This document shows, piece by piece, positions 1 through 10,261 of a stretch of DNA of 64,000 bases. Origin of the DNA: Avena insularis (lineage: Eukaryota; Streptophyta; Magnoliopsida; Poales; Poaceae); assembly GCA_023614405.1 (NCBI GenBank), contig CM042688.1, positions 67,194,253 through 67,258,252 on the forward strand. The letters are read 5' to 3'. The notes beneath the pieces were generated by a model. It made no database searches. It was given only the letters and a program-made list of their open reading frames with translations, and was not told where the DNA came from. The translations under genes were made by a program, and so were the position numbers. Each line of letters begins with the position of its first letter. Positions within the stretch are counted from its first letter, which is position 1.

Positions 1-3000
1 ACATCCCAATTTCTGCAACCCTAATTAGTTGTCTAGAATGCAAAAATCAGGGGGAACAAAAAAATTCTCCTGTTCATTGGTGCAGTGTTTGCTTGTTGTT
101 TGTTTGTGCTTGTGCATGTGAGTGTATACCATATGATACTCCTTACCTCAACACCAGTTGACAAAAGCTACTTCCCAAAACAATCTTGGCTTAATTTCCA
201 TTTTCTCAAATGTTCTGGCATCTCAAAACCTGAGCCAAGGAGCCTTTGCAAACCAAAACTATTTTAGTAACTTCTATTGACAAAACTATGGAGACATATA
301 TGATAGAATCTCCTTATGTTTTCAAGACAGAACCCTCAACTAATCTTATCTCTAGTTTTCCCAAAATCTTTCACAAAGCATTTGAATCCTACTCTTGGTA
401 GAGGTACCAAGGACTCTAACCTTATTCAAAACCTCAACCTCTTCAAAATGCCCCAACCTTACCTCAAGCTAAGCTTGATGGAACCCCAATAGTGGTTTTG
501 CTTAGGATATAAGATGAGTTGCCTTGATGTGCTATCCGATGAATTGCCTTGATCTGCTGTTTGACTTGCTTGCTTAGAAGTAGTATGAGCTACTCTAGGA
601 GCTCATCCTCTAGGATCGAAATACTTAAGATCACCAAATCCTAAGAAGGAATACAATCTGGATCTAATCTCTAACCACCAGGTGATCCTCTAAAACCCTT
701 ACCTAGATCAATTCTGCAGTAATCCATTCTAGAAGCTTCCAAGTCAATGAAGACCAGTATCAAGCAAGGATCCATCCTACTAAAATTACTCTTCAACATC
801 ATCCACTTGATGATGCTCTGGTACCTTGCAACCCATCAAAATCATCACCACCCACATTCTAGTAAAAAAACCTAAAATCTGCCAAATTTGGCTAAGTCTG
901 GAAATCTGTTTCCAACATCACCTCTTTGAATACCTCCTTGTGCATTATTGGAAATGCACTTGAACCATCCTGTTAACCATCCTAAGGACTACTAAGGACC
1001 ACTATTGCCCTTGGTTAGAGCATCCTCTAACCCACTTGTTCTTGATGGTTTTGCAGGCAAGAAATTAACTATTCCTGTAAATCTAGTCAACATGCCTACT
1101 TTGATAGAAGCTCACACCACCATCAAACCTTCTATGGACCAACTCTTTGCATGGTTGTGCTCTACTCATTTAGGTCTACCAATACCTACTTCACTTGTCC
1201 CAAGTGGATCTTTATGCTTCTTAAACCCACAAGGTTTTGAAGGCTAGTTGATAATCTGCTCTGGCAGGCTTATTTTATTCAAAGTTTGAAAGCCTGTCTT
1301 GGTGAACTCAAGCAAGATCAAGCTCAAACCTCTACACCATGCTGATGTGCATCACTTGGTAAATCCATCCATCTACCCCATGCCTCAAGGTGAGCTTTGA
1401 GCTCCAAGATACAACCCTATTTTGATGGTATGAAATTAACATCAACCTAGATCCTTAATCTAGGGTATTTCACCAAAATCAACCTGGATTCTCCAATCCC
1501 AATGTTGCAAATGCTTGATAAACCTTGTCTACATCATCTACCTTGGTCATCAAGATTTATCAATAGTTATCCATATTTATTATGGCTCCAAATCAAATTA
1601 ATCTCTTTAATAAACGCAGTCTCCAAAACTCCCTCCCTAAAGGAAAGTTTGGTTTTTGCCAAAACACTTCCTCAACTTTTGGATCAAATGAGGTCCATAC
1701 ATCACACCCTACCTTCCCACTTGAAAAATAAATATTTTTGAAGAGCTTTATTATTTCTTTTAGCCTATTTTCTTAAATGGCAGAAATGGAATAATAATTG
1801 TTTTAAATACTTTTAATGCCCAATAAATCTTGGGAAAATTCCCCTAAGTGTGTACTCACATTTGGGACCATCTCACAGCAAAACCAATCTTGTCCAATGT
1901 GGATTTATCAAATGAGCTTCTATAAACCCCTTTTGCCCTTTTTGATTAAATAGATTCAAGTGGACTAAAACTCCTCTGAAAAATCTCAAATAATTCCTGG
2001 ATATTCACCTTGACCTCATCTATCTACCAGAACCATCTCCCCCACTCTGTCCTATGCAAAATTTTGAACTTACTTCACAAGCCCCCATTTACTCAATTTG
2101 GCAAATCTAGCTAGTATTGAACTAAATCAAGATCAAACCACCACCAATCTTGCAAGGCAATGCACCCTAACACCCAACACTCATCTCTGGTCGTGATCAC
2201 TATAACCATTACTGTAGCATGCTTGTCCTCTAGTGCTTAACCCCATGTGGTTGTCTTGGCTTGCAAAACCCCTTTAACTCCTCTAGCAACAGCTACCCCT
2301 CCCCCTCTGCTCGACAGCCCAACCAGAAAACCACCTCCCCGCCCATAACATCCTCTCCCCCTGGTTTCCCTCCTCTCTCCCATGCCCAACAGACCAAGTC
2401 CATGATGGACTACCCCATCTCGGTTAAAAGGGCCTGAGGCCACCCAGTGCCTCCCCCTGCCCGTCATTTGCCCCCTCCCACTCCACCTCACCTCCTAGAG
2501 CCTCCTCTCCCCCTCCCCTGTTCTGTACTGCTCGAGAGAGAGAGAGAGAAGAGAAGTTTCGGCCATCTCCAAAAACTCGAGCTAGGGCTCCTCCCTACTG
2601 CCTCTCCCTCTCTGCATGTCACCATGCGCTGCTCCTCTACCCTCTCTAACCCTTCCCCTGCTGTTCTCCTTGCCAGGCACGAGCCCAGCAGTAGCCTCGG
2701 CGAGCACCGAAGCCTGCTACGCCGGTGCCATCGCCACGATGATTTTGGAGTAGAATCCCGTCGTCCCGCCCATCTTTGAGCTCGTCGTGAAGCGTCACGC
2801 TGCCTCCGCACCTTCCCCGCCACCGGCGAGCACCCAGGTGAGCCCCTGTCACTTCCCCGTCGCCCTAGGGTTTCCCCTCACCATCATTGTGTCTGGGAAG
2901 GACGACGACCGCTGGCCGTCGATCCGAACTTAATCAGACGGCCAGGGTTGCCCCATACCGCTTTGGCGCCCTGTGTGGCTGACCGCCGGGCCCTGCCCGT

Positions 3001-3425
3001 AGGCAATTTGAACTCCCTCCCGCTCACTGAGTCGCCCCGAGTGGGCCGAATTCCTCCCGCGCGGCCCGTTTCCTCTCCAGATCCGGCCCGCGGCGCCCCC
3101 TGCCCTTTTCCTTTTCAATTTCTTTCCAGATCTGTTAATTATCTGAGTAGTTTAAATCCATATAAAAATGGAAAATGTAGTATTTTGTCCAAATAGAATT
3201 TCTACCAGGTTCATGTGTGTTTTGTGCAACATACAGAACTGGACCTTTGGCAAAAATATTTTTTATTATTTACTGGCATTTAATTTTCTAAAAAGTGTCT
3301 TTTGCAATCAATAAAATCCTCAGGGAGTTTCAAAACTCCAAATGCAGAAAACTCCTTTGTCTCTGGTAGATGTTTAATATACCTAACACATGGTTTTGGC
3401 CTCAAGCCAAGTGGAGCCCTGGAGC

Positions 3426-4095
3426 TAGGGTTAAAAACGGTAAGGAAACTTTCCGTTCGCTTCCGAATAAAAAGGAAATGGAGAGCTAAAAAGGAAACGG
3501 AAACAGTACTTTGCAGAAAAGGAACGGAAACGGAATATTCTAAACGGAAACGAGAAAGGAAATGACGAAGCCATTTCTGACGGAAACGGGAACGGTAAGG
3601 AAATTCCGGATAAACAATACGGAAACTTTCCGGTAATATAACCATCCAGGACTATGTATTAAATAATACTTTACATTAGTGATTTCCCTTGCTCTTATCG
3701 GGCCGTAGAATATATGCTGGGTCTATGTAATATATACAACCATTGCAGTCTGCATACTAATCAAGTGAGTGTCTTAGCATTTATGTGAAATTGTATACTT
3801 GTCAAAGTGTTGAATTATGTGTGTTACTTTATATTTAATTGCTTGCTGAAGTTATGAGCTATTCTTTGTGTATTATATGTTTCTTTTCGTGTACAAACCA
3901 TGCTATACTATATTCCGACAAATGTCAGTTTTCGTATCATATCCGTCCCGTATCCGTTCCATATCCGTTTCCGATGATTTCCGATTCCGTGTTTGTTTCC
4001 GGAGTTTTCCGTTTTGTTTTCAATTCCGATGACACAGGAGGAAACGAAAACGGTAACGCATGTTTCCATCCGTTTCCGTTCCGTTTTCAACCCTA
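3426..4095. mobile_element. Non-autonomous hAT-type DNA transposon (MITE) inside LTR A
   Basis: The element is 670 bp and is bounded by terminal inverted repeats: TAGGGTTAAAAACGG at the left and the complement of TAGGGTTGAAAACGG at the right (one mismatch in 15). The flanks are identical 8-bp duplications, CCTGGAGC at 3418-3425 and 4096-4103. An 8-bp duplication with TAGGGTTGAAAACGG-like ends is the signature of the hAT superfamily. Both subterminal regions are packed with GGAAACGG/CCGTTTCC repeats, pointing inward from each end, as expected for transposase-binding subterminal repeats. There is no transposase ORF; the open frames at 3302-3565, 3280-3645 and 3908-4114 are by-products of these repeats. 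Confidence 0.92.
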
Positions 4096-5941
4096 CCTGG
4101 AGCTGCTGTAGCAAAAATAACCAAAAACAGAGACTTTCTGCCTTTAGAAAATTCCCTAGGTAAATCTACAACATATTTTGGGTTGATTCCACATCCCAGT
4201 GATGTGGTACATCCATACCTGTCAAAATCCAGGAGCTCAATAAATATTGAATTCCTGAGGATTTATAATGCATTAAACACTTCTGTATATAGTTTTATCA
4301 CTAGATAAATCACTCCAGTAGCTCTGTAACACCAAAAAGGTTGATTCCAATTTCTACAGAAAGGTATTCAAAATACCTACCTTGTGCCATTGGAATCAAA
4401 TCAAAAGCTTATGTAGATTTAATCTGGTGAAAAAGACAAGTTGTCTATAGAACTACTTTTGGGAATTTCCTGAGGGCATGATGGTAAACATTTTGCCATG
4501 ATTCCAACTCTCAGTGAACAAGTACATCAAGCTTTACTAAACCAGCCAAGGAAATAATTTTTGGATCTCCAGAACTCTTCTGGTGAATTATTTCCCAAAA
4601 CTAGAGTCTTTTTCACTATAAAAATCACTATAAATCTTTTGTAGTTGATAAAATAGTGAAACCACTTTTGTTAGTTCCATTTTATCAACTCCTATCTGTT
4701 GGTATCATTTTTATACAATGGTATCATACAGAAAATGTCCTTGGTCCAAAATGCTCCCTTAAGTAGTCCCTCGACAATAAACCCCAAGGGATGTTCATCA
4801 CCTTCTCCAAGGCCATCGCAATCTCCTAAATCCAATCCTTTCGAAACCATCTGAATCTCAATCTAGTATTATATAATTGCTTGTTATATTGTATTGGTGC
4901 TTGAATGCCTTGTGTTGATTGTGCTCTTGCTTGTCTGCATGTGTGCTCCCTGACGATGATAGTTGCGATTATCTCGGAGATCAGAAGAAGAGATCTTGTT
5001 ATTATTGGTATTGGTATTCTGGGGTTATCTAAAGAAGAAGTCCAGGGACATATTGCCATATTGCTGATCTTCAGGCAAGCCACCTTCTTGCTCATAAGCC
5101 TTGTCCTACTGTTTTACTTATGCATGTTTTACCTACTGTTTATTAAAAACTGCATTGTTTTACTATATGTTGATGTATGTATATACGGTAGTGGTTTGGC
5201 TCCTCTGAACCATTACACTTTTGTACTATTAAGTACAACCCCCTTGGTGACACCTACTTGTCCCTAGTAGAATAGATGGTGCATATCCACCATGTCCCTT
5301 TGGAGACCCCGTTTTAGCTGAAGCAAAAACTAGCGGATGGGAAGACCCCGGAAAAAGGTTTTACCAAATGTTTTAAAGTAAAAAGGTTGGTGAGGTGGGA
5401 CCTCCCAAGAGATGTTGAAAAGGAAAAAGGTTTTGTTTTACAAAATGCTGAAGGAAAGCTGGAGGAAAAAGGTTTACAAAAACACACCCGGTTCTTTGCA
5501 GTTTATCTATAACAACTTAACCCTATGCAACCACATTACTCTGGAATGGGACATGGCTAGATTTGATGTTTGTCTACTCTGGTATAAGCTGCCTCGCAAC
5601 AACTACAGGGGACCAAAAATCCCTAGAGGGTGGGCCTTCTCACGTAAAGGGTCCATGTGGGACATCGACCTGGAGAATGGAACAAAGGGCATGCGCGCCT
5701 CCACGCATTACTATGAGCCCTTCATTGAAAGCACGACACTTGGGAACTGCAAAATGCGCTCCGGTTGGTCCTAGGTACCCGACGTCCCGGTTTTGAGGGG
5801 ATTAACACTCATAGGGTAGGCACTTATATCAGAGTGGGCATCCGGAGAGTCTTGATTGGTTACTCGACCCACGATCGGTGAAGATCAGGGTAGAGTACCT
5901 GGATGGTGTGGGTAAAGTGTACAAGCTCTACAGAGTGTAAA

Positions 5942-5973
5942 ACTATTCGAATAGCCGTCTCCGCGGTTAAGGA
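5942..5973 (+). promoter_or_regulatory. Conserved LTR box with TTCGAA and CCGCGG palindromes
   Basis: The string beginning ACTATTCGAATAGCCG and ending in CCGCGGTTAAGGA also occurs at 49037-49069 in the 3' LTR of element F, although the two LTRs are otherwise strongly diverged around it. It sits about 0.6-0.7 kb before the LTR end in both. Its function is unknown; it could be an RNA structure, a polyadenylation-region element or a protein-binding site. Confidence 0.6.
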
Positions 5974-6654
5974 CAGGTTGGGCAAACTTCTGTAGAGCGG
6001 TGCTGGTTTTGTTTTCAAAAAGGATTTCAGAAAAGAAATGGCTTTGAAATGTTTCGACCATGGGATGGTCAGAACAGAATGGAAGGAGTTTGGTCGTGGG
6101 ACGACCTGAAGACGAGAACAAATGGGTGACCCAGTCCTAATGTTTTCCAAAACTTTTCAAACGGTCTCCAAAATGGTTTACCAAAGTTTTCAACAAAGAT
6201 ATGTAGATGCTATATCTACAAGAGAAACTATTTGAGAAAAGAACCTCTCCTGGAGCCCCTCCTACTACCACAGCCATAATGCACATCCTCTTGTTATTAT
6301 TATTATCTTAAGGTGGTTTGTGAGTACATTAAAAGTACTGACTGGCATTGTCCCTGGCTATTAACTTGGTCAAATATCAAGAAGGAGGTGAAGTGGACGA
6401 CTTTGCAAACTAGGACGTTCTCCCAGTCAAGTTGCCTGTAGGTTAAGGCATGGCTCGGGCTCTACGCTTGATGAAGTTCCGCTGATGATTATTAATGTAG
6501 CCATAACGACATTTATGTAAGTCTTGTAATTCGGTATATTCTCGGATGTTGTAATGATACTTGTCGGTTATGTGCCACGACTAACTGATCATGGGATCGT
6601 GGTTGTATGCATAACAGGGAATCTCGGAGGATTAATCTGGGGGCCCCAAAGACT

Positions 6655-6672
6655 TGGTATCAGATCCATCCT
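6655..6672 (+). other. Primer-binding site of element A (initiator tRNA-Met type)
   Basis: TGGTATCAGATCCATCC matches the tRNA-Met-type primer site TGGTATCAGAGCCA with one G-to-T change. It starts about 3 bases after the LTR end, the same spacing as in element F (40431). Confidence 0.8.
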
Positions 6673-7571
6673 AACTGTAGGAGAACCTTAGTTAGCATGA
6701 TCGCTAGACAGGAACCTTATTTAGAAAACTCCAACTTTTGAAAACTAGTTTCTCAATGAGTTTCAAAAAGGTTCTACTTCTTATCTTACTTTAAGTAAAT
6801 GCTTTCGAAAATAGTTTCCTCCAACTCTCGTCCAAACTTTAAACCTATGGAATTAAAGTAACTAGGATCAAGAACCCGGTGAAGATAATGGGAACGAGAT
6901 GAAGACATGCAACTACCAGCAAACACAAGGAGACTACAACATCGCTCGACCAGAGGAATCCGCATAACCAGAAGACATCAAGTATTACACTATCAAGAAG
7001 CGTCCAAGGTACGACGAAGGCTTCATCTGCAAGATCATGACTCCGACCTGAAGAGAGACGCGATATAGGGTCAATAGTCCTAAGAATAGGACCCCCCTAC
7101 ATCACGAGTAGTTAACTCCTTGGTCCCTAGTGTTGATCGTGTTTGCTTGCCTAAGTGCATCCTGTGTTGCTTGATGTGTGTTGCCTGCCGAGGACACTGC
7201 GATTCTCTCGCGCTGTTCGCCTTGCTGGTATGCCCTGGGTTGCTTTGACCTCCTTAAAAATGTGACTCGAGGAGTGATAACCCACCTAGTAACTCAGGAA
7301 AAACCCCTGCGTTAGATCTTGGTAATGAGACCCAGACCAACCCCGAGAGTATATGAGAGGAAAAAACTTCACAAGAACCAGGAGTTCGACAACATCAAGG
7401 CAGAATCAACTTGAAGATTTCACCTCAGCAGGACGGCATATCTCGTCAAACTCCCCTCACAAGACTTGTCAATAGCACCACACTCTCTTGTTCATCAGTC
7501 TATTACATCAAGAATCCCGTTGAAGCCGGAAGTCGATCACCGATGGATCCTTAATATCCACAGGAAACTAC
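6673..7571 (+). other. Internal leader of element A, no coding capacity seen
   Basis: Non-coding, AG-rich sequence between the primer site and the B insertion point. I see no gag-like reading frame and no recognisable motif. The sequence resumes at 34859 on the other side of B. The last five bases, ACTAC (7567-7571), are the 5' target duplication of element B. Confidence 0.6.
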
Positions 7572-9186
7572 TGATACATTGCAAATGTATCTATAATTTT
7601 TGATGTTCCATGCTTGGTTTTATCCACTTTTTTGTGTTTTGTTCCAACTTTGGAGTTCTTTTCATATGATTTCTTGGACTAACCTATTAACAAGAGCCAC
7701 AGTGCCAGCTGCCTGTTTTCTGCTATTTTTGGTTCTAGGAAAGTTAGAAAATGAATATTATCAGAATTGGACGGGAGAAAAGCCAAAGTGCCTATTTTTC
7801 CGGAAGTCATCAGATGCCAGAGTACGAGACAGAGAGGGGCCAGGGGGCCACCACACCACCTGGCCACGCAGCCTAGCACTGCCGTGCCGGGTGGTGGTTA
7901 GCCAGCACCCCTCGGCCTCCCCTTCCGACTATAAGATGCCCTCAGGACGTAAACCCTAAGTACCCGATCAAAAATCCACGAAAGAGTCTGTAGCCGCCGT
8001 CATCTCCATCCCTAGATCGGGAGGGATCTGAAGCTCTTCCCGGCACCCTGCCAGAGAGGGAATTCACCCTGGAGGCCTTCTTCATCACCATGCAAGCCTC
8101 CGGTGTGATGCGTGAGTAGTTCATCCTTGGACTACGGATCCATGTAGTAGCTAGATGGCTGGTTCTCCTCCTTTGTGCTTTCATGTTTAGATCTTGTGAG
8201 CTCCGTTCATGATCAAGATCATCTATTTGTAATTCTGCATGTTGTGTTTGCGGGGATTCGATGGATATCGAGATGCTATTTCAGATTGATTATTGATTCT
8301 ATCATGTCTTTGTTATTTGTGATCTTGCATGCTTTCCGTTGTTAGTAGCTATCTTGGCCAAGTAGATGCTAGCAACTCCAAGAGTTAGTATTTATGCTCG
8401 ATAGTGGGTTCATGCCTCTGGTAATCTGGGGAAGTGATAGAAATCTCTAAGGTACTAGATGTGTTGTTGCTACTAGGGAGAAAACAACAATCCTTTATTC
8501 ATAGAACAATCGTATTGTTTACTTTACACGCAGTTCGTAAAGCAATAATCTGTTGCTTGCAACTTAATCTTTGGAGGGGTTCGGATGATAACCTGAAGGT
8601 GGATTATTAGTCATAGATGCAGTTGGATGGCGGTCTATGTATAATGTTTTAATGCCCAATCAAGTCTCAAAGGAGTCAAGATGATTAGTATATGCATGTA
8701 TTGCTTTCTCGATGTTTGTCAATTGCCCCGCTGTAATTTGTTCACCCAGCATGTTATCTATCTAAGGAGAGACACCTCTAGTGAACTATGGATCCCGGTC
8801 CTTTTCTTTACATACAATCTATAAACTTTTACTGCTTTGTGTTTACTTTCTGCAAACTATTACTTCTTTCCATTCGATACGTTTAATCCTTTGTTTTCCG
8901 CAAAAAAGGTGAGATTGACAACCTCATCGCAAGTTGGGGACAAAGTTCTGTGGTTGTGTTGTGCAGGTCTCCACGTTGCTACTAGCACCGGTAGTGCTCC
9001 CTGCCAAAGCTCAACTAGTAACACCTTTGGGGTGTTTCCTTGCTCCTACTGGTTCGATTAAACCTTGGTTTCATAACTGAGGGAAACTTGCTACTGTGCT
9101 AATCATACCTTCCTCTTGGGGTTCCCAACGAGCTCTACATCAACACCGCACCAGGACTTTTCTGGGCGCCATACACAGAGCCATCA
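7572..9186 (+). repeat. 5' LTR of element B
   Basis: A 1615-bp LTR bounded by TG...CA. It opens with an imperfect palindrome (GATACAT / ATGTATC arms). An imperfect GC-rich hairpin (7849-7900) is followed about 30 bases later by a TATA-like CTATAAG (7929-7935). Direct counterparts in this window are E, H and J (J and E on the minus strand). Confidence 0.88.
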
Positions 9187-9196
9187 AACATTTTTC

Positions 9197-9214
9197 TGGC
9201 GCCGTTGCCGGGGA
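9197..9214 (+). other. Primer-binding site of element B (tRNA-Asp type)
   Basis: TGGCGCCGTTGCCGGGGA lies 10 bases after the LTR end. It is the canonical Athila-lineage primer site. Confidence 0.88.
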
Positions 9215-9404
9215 GTCAAGGACATCTTCACAAGGGGAGTCCCTCATAACCAATCTCTTTACTTTGTTATTTTTGTTTTGCTTAGTTTCTTTTTGCTTTG
9301 TTTGCTTGTTTCTTTTTCAAAAACACACAAAAAAAATAGTTTTACTAGTTTGCTTTCTTATTCCAAAAACACAAAAAAATTAGTTCCTTTCTTAAGTTGC
9401 CTTT

Positions 9405-10261
9405 ATGTCTAGCCTTGCTCCAGTCACTATGTCATTCGAGGAAATGATTTTCACTTTTAAACAAGGAATTGAAGAAAGTTTTAAGGAAGCTTGGTCTAGA
9501 ATCTCTGATCTACATGAAAAAACTGAGCCTAAAATGACTGCTTGTTCCTTAGCAGTTTTTACCTTGGAATTGCTCTTTGCTATAGATATGCTTTAGATGC
9601 TGTTGTGGGAGGAGATTTCCACCAATGTAATGAGGATGATGCTATTAATGCTATAAAGAAATTGATCCTCACTTACAACTTGCCTAGCCAAACTGATATT
9701 TCTTTCGCAAGAATATTTGCTAGATTGAACACTCTTGAGACTAGCACTACTAGCTTAAAAGATTGCTATAATACGCTTAGGGAGCATCATAATTATGTTC
9801 CAATAAATTCTGAACCATCAAAGTGGCTCCCTACAGTAAAGATTGAGATAAACACTGAAATTTTTCAAGCTCGCTGTGATATCATGTCTGAATTTTGTCT
9901 TATGCCCAAAGATATTTATAAATATCTGAATACTTGGGGGCTTACTGAAGGAGGAAAACAAATATCTCTTGCTAGTAATGCTACCATATTACCTATTGGA
10001 ATAGCTGAAGGAGTGTTTACGAAGATCCTTTGGAAAATGATTTGTATTGATTATCTTGTTAATGAATGTGCAGGAAAAGGACAAATTACACTTGGAAGGT
10101 CCCTATTAGAACTCCTTGGAGCAATAATAGATGTGGGAAAGGGGACCATGCACCTTTCTTCTCCACCAAACAATCATATTGTCCCCAAGGTTAAGAATAA
10201 AAGTAAGAGAGGTAAGGGCAAGAAATTTGGTTTTAATGCTTCTTCATTTGAGAACACTTGA
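9405..10261 (+). pseudogene. Broken ORF of element B with a retropepsin-like domain lacking its catalytic Asp-Thr/Ser-Gly
   Basis: Two overlapping frames (9405-9596 and 9542-10261) read as one protein interrupted by a frameshift near 9545-9590. The N-terminal part is charged and unrecognised. The C-terminal part looks like a retroviral-type aspartic protease fold: a MPKDIYKYLNTWGL stretch, a GIAEGVF strand, and the characteristic LGRSLLELLGAIIDVGKG ending followed by a Lys/Arg-rich tail. The place where an active protease carries D[ST]G reads CDIMSEFC, so catalysis is not expected. The protein could be a structural Gag-like or substrate-mimic product of a non-autonomous element. The assignment rests on pattern similarity to Athila proteases, not a search. 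Confidence 0.6.

Larger units (their letters stand above)
1..6651 (+). repeat. 5' LTR of element A (missing its first 4 bases)
   Basis: The first roughly 335 bases match 36172-36508 with about ten differences by eye. The LTR then continues through non-coding sequence: an AT-rich stretch with no genes (350-2200), a CT-rich, GC-rich leader (2250-3120) resembling the promoter and leader part of plant chromovirus LTRs, the inserted hAT MITE (3426-4095), more AT-rich sequence, and a conserved box at 5942-5973. It ends a few bases before the primer site at 6655; the expected terminal CA looks mutated. Open frames here (for example 4905-5267) have no recognisable domain and I do not call them genes. 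Without the MITE and one copy of its duplication the LTR is nearly 6.0 kb, long for this group. Confidence 0.7.

Noticed and set aside
2237..3196. Overlapping Arg- and Pro-rich ORFs on both strands
   Set aside because: GC-rich LTR leader sequence; open in several frames at once with no conserved motif.
3280..3645. Long open frames of Arg/Lys-Glu and Phe-Arg type on both strands around 3280-4114
   Set aside because: Generated by the GGAAACGG subterminal repeats of the hAT MITE.
4905..5267. 120-codon hydrophobic ORF
   Set aside because: Lies within LTR A, no recognisable domain, and codon content is like surrounding non-coding AT-rich sequence.
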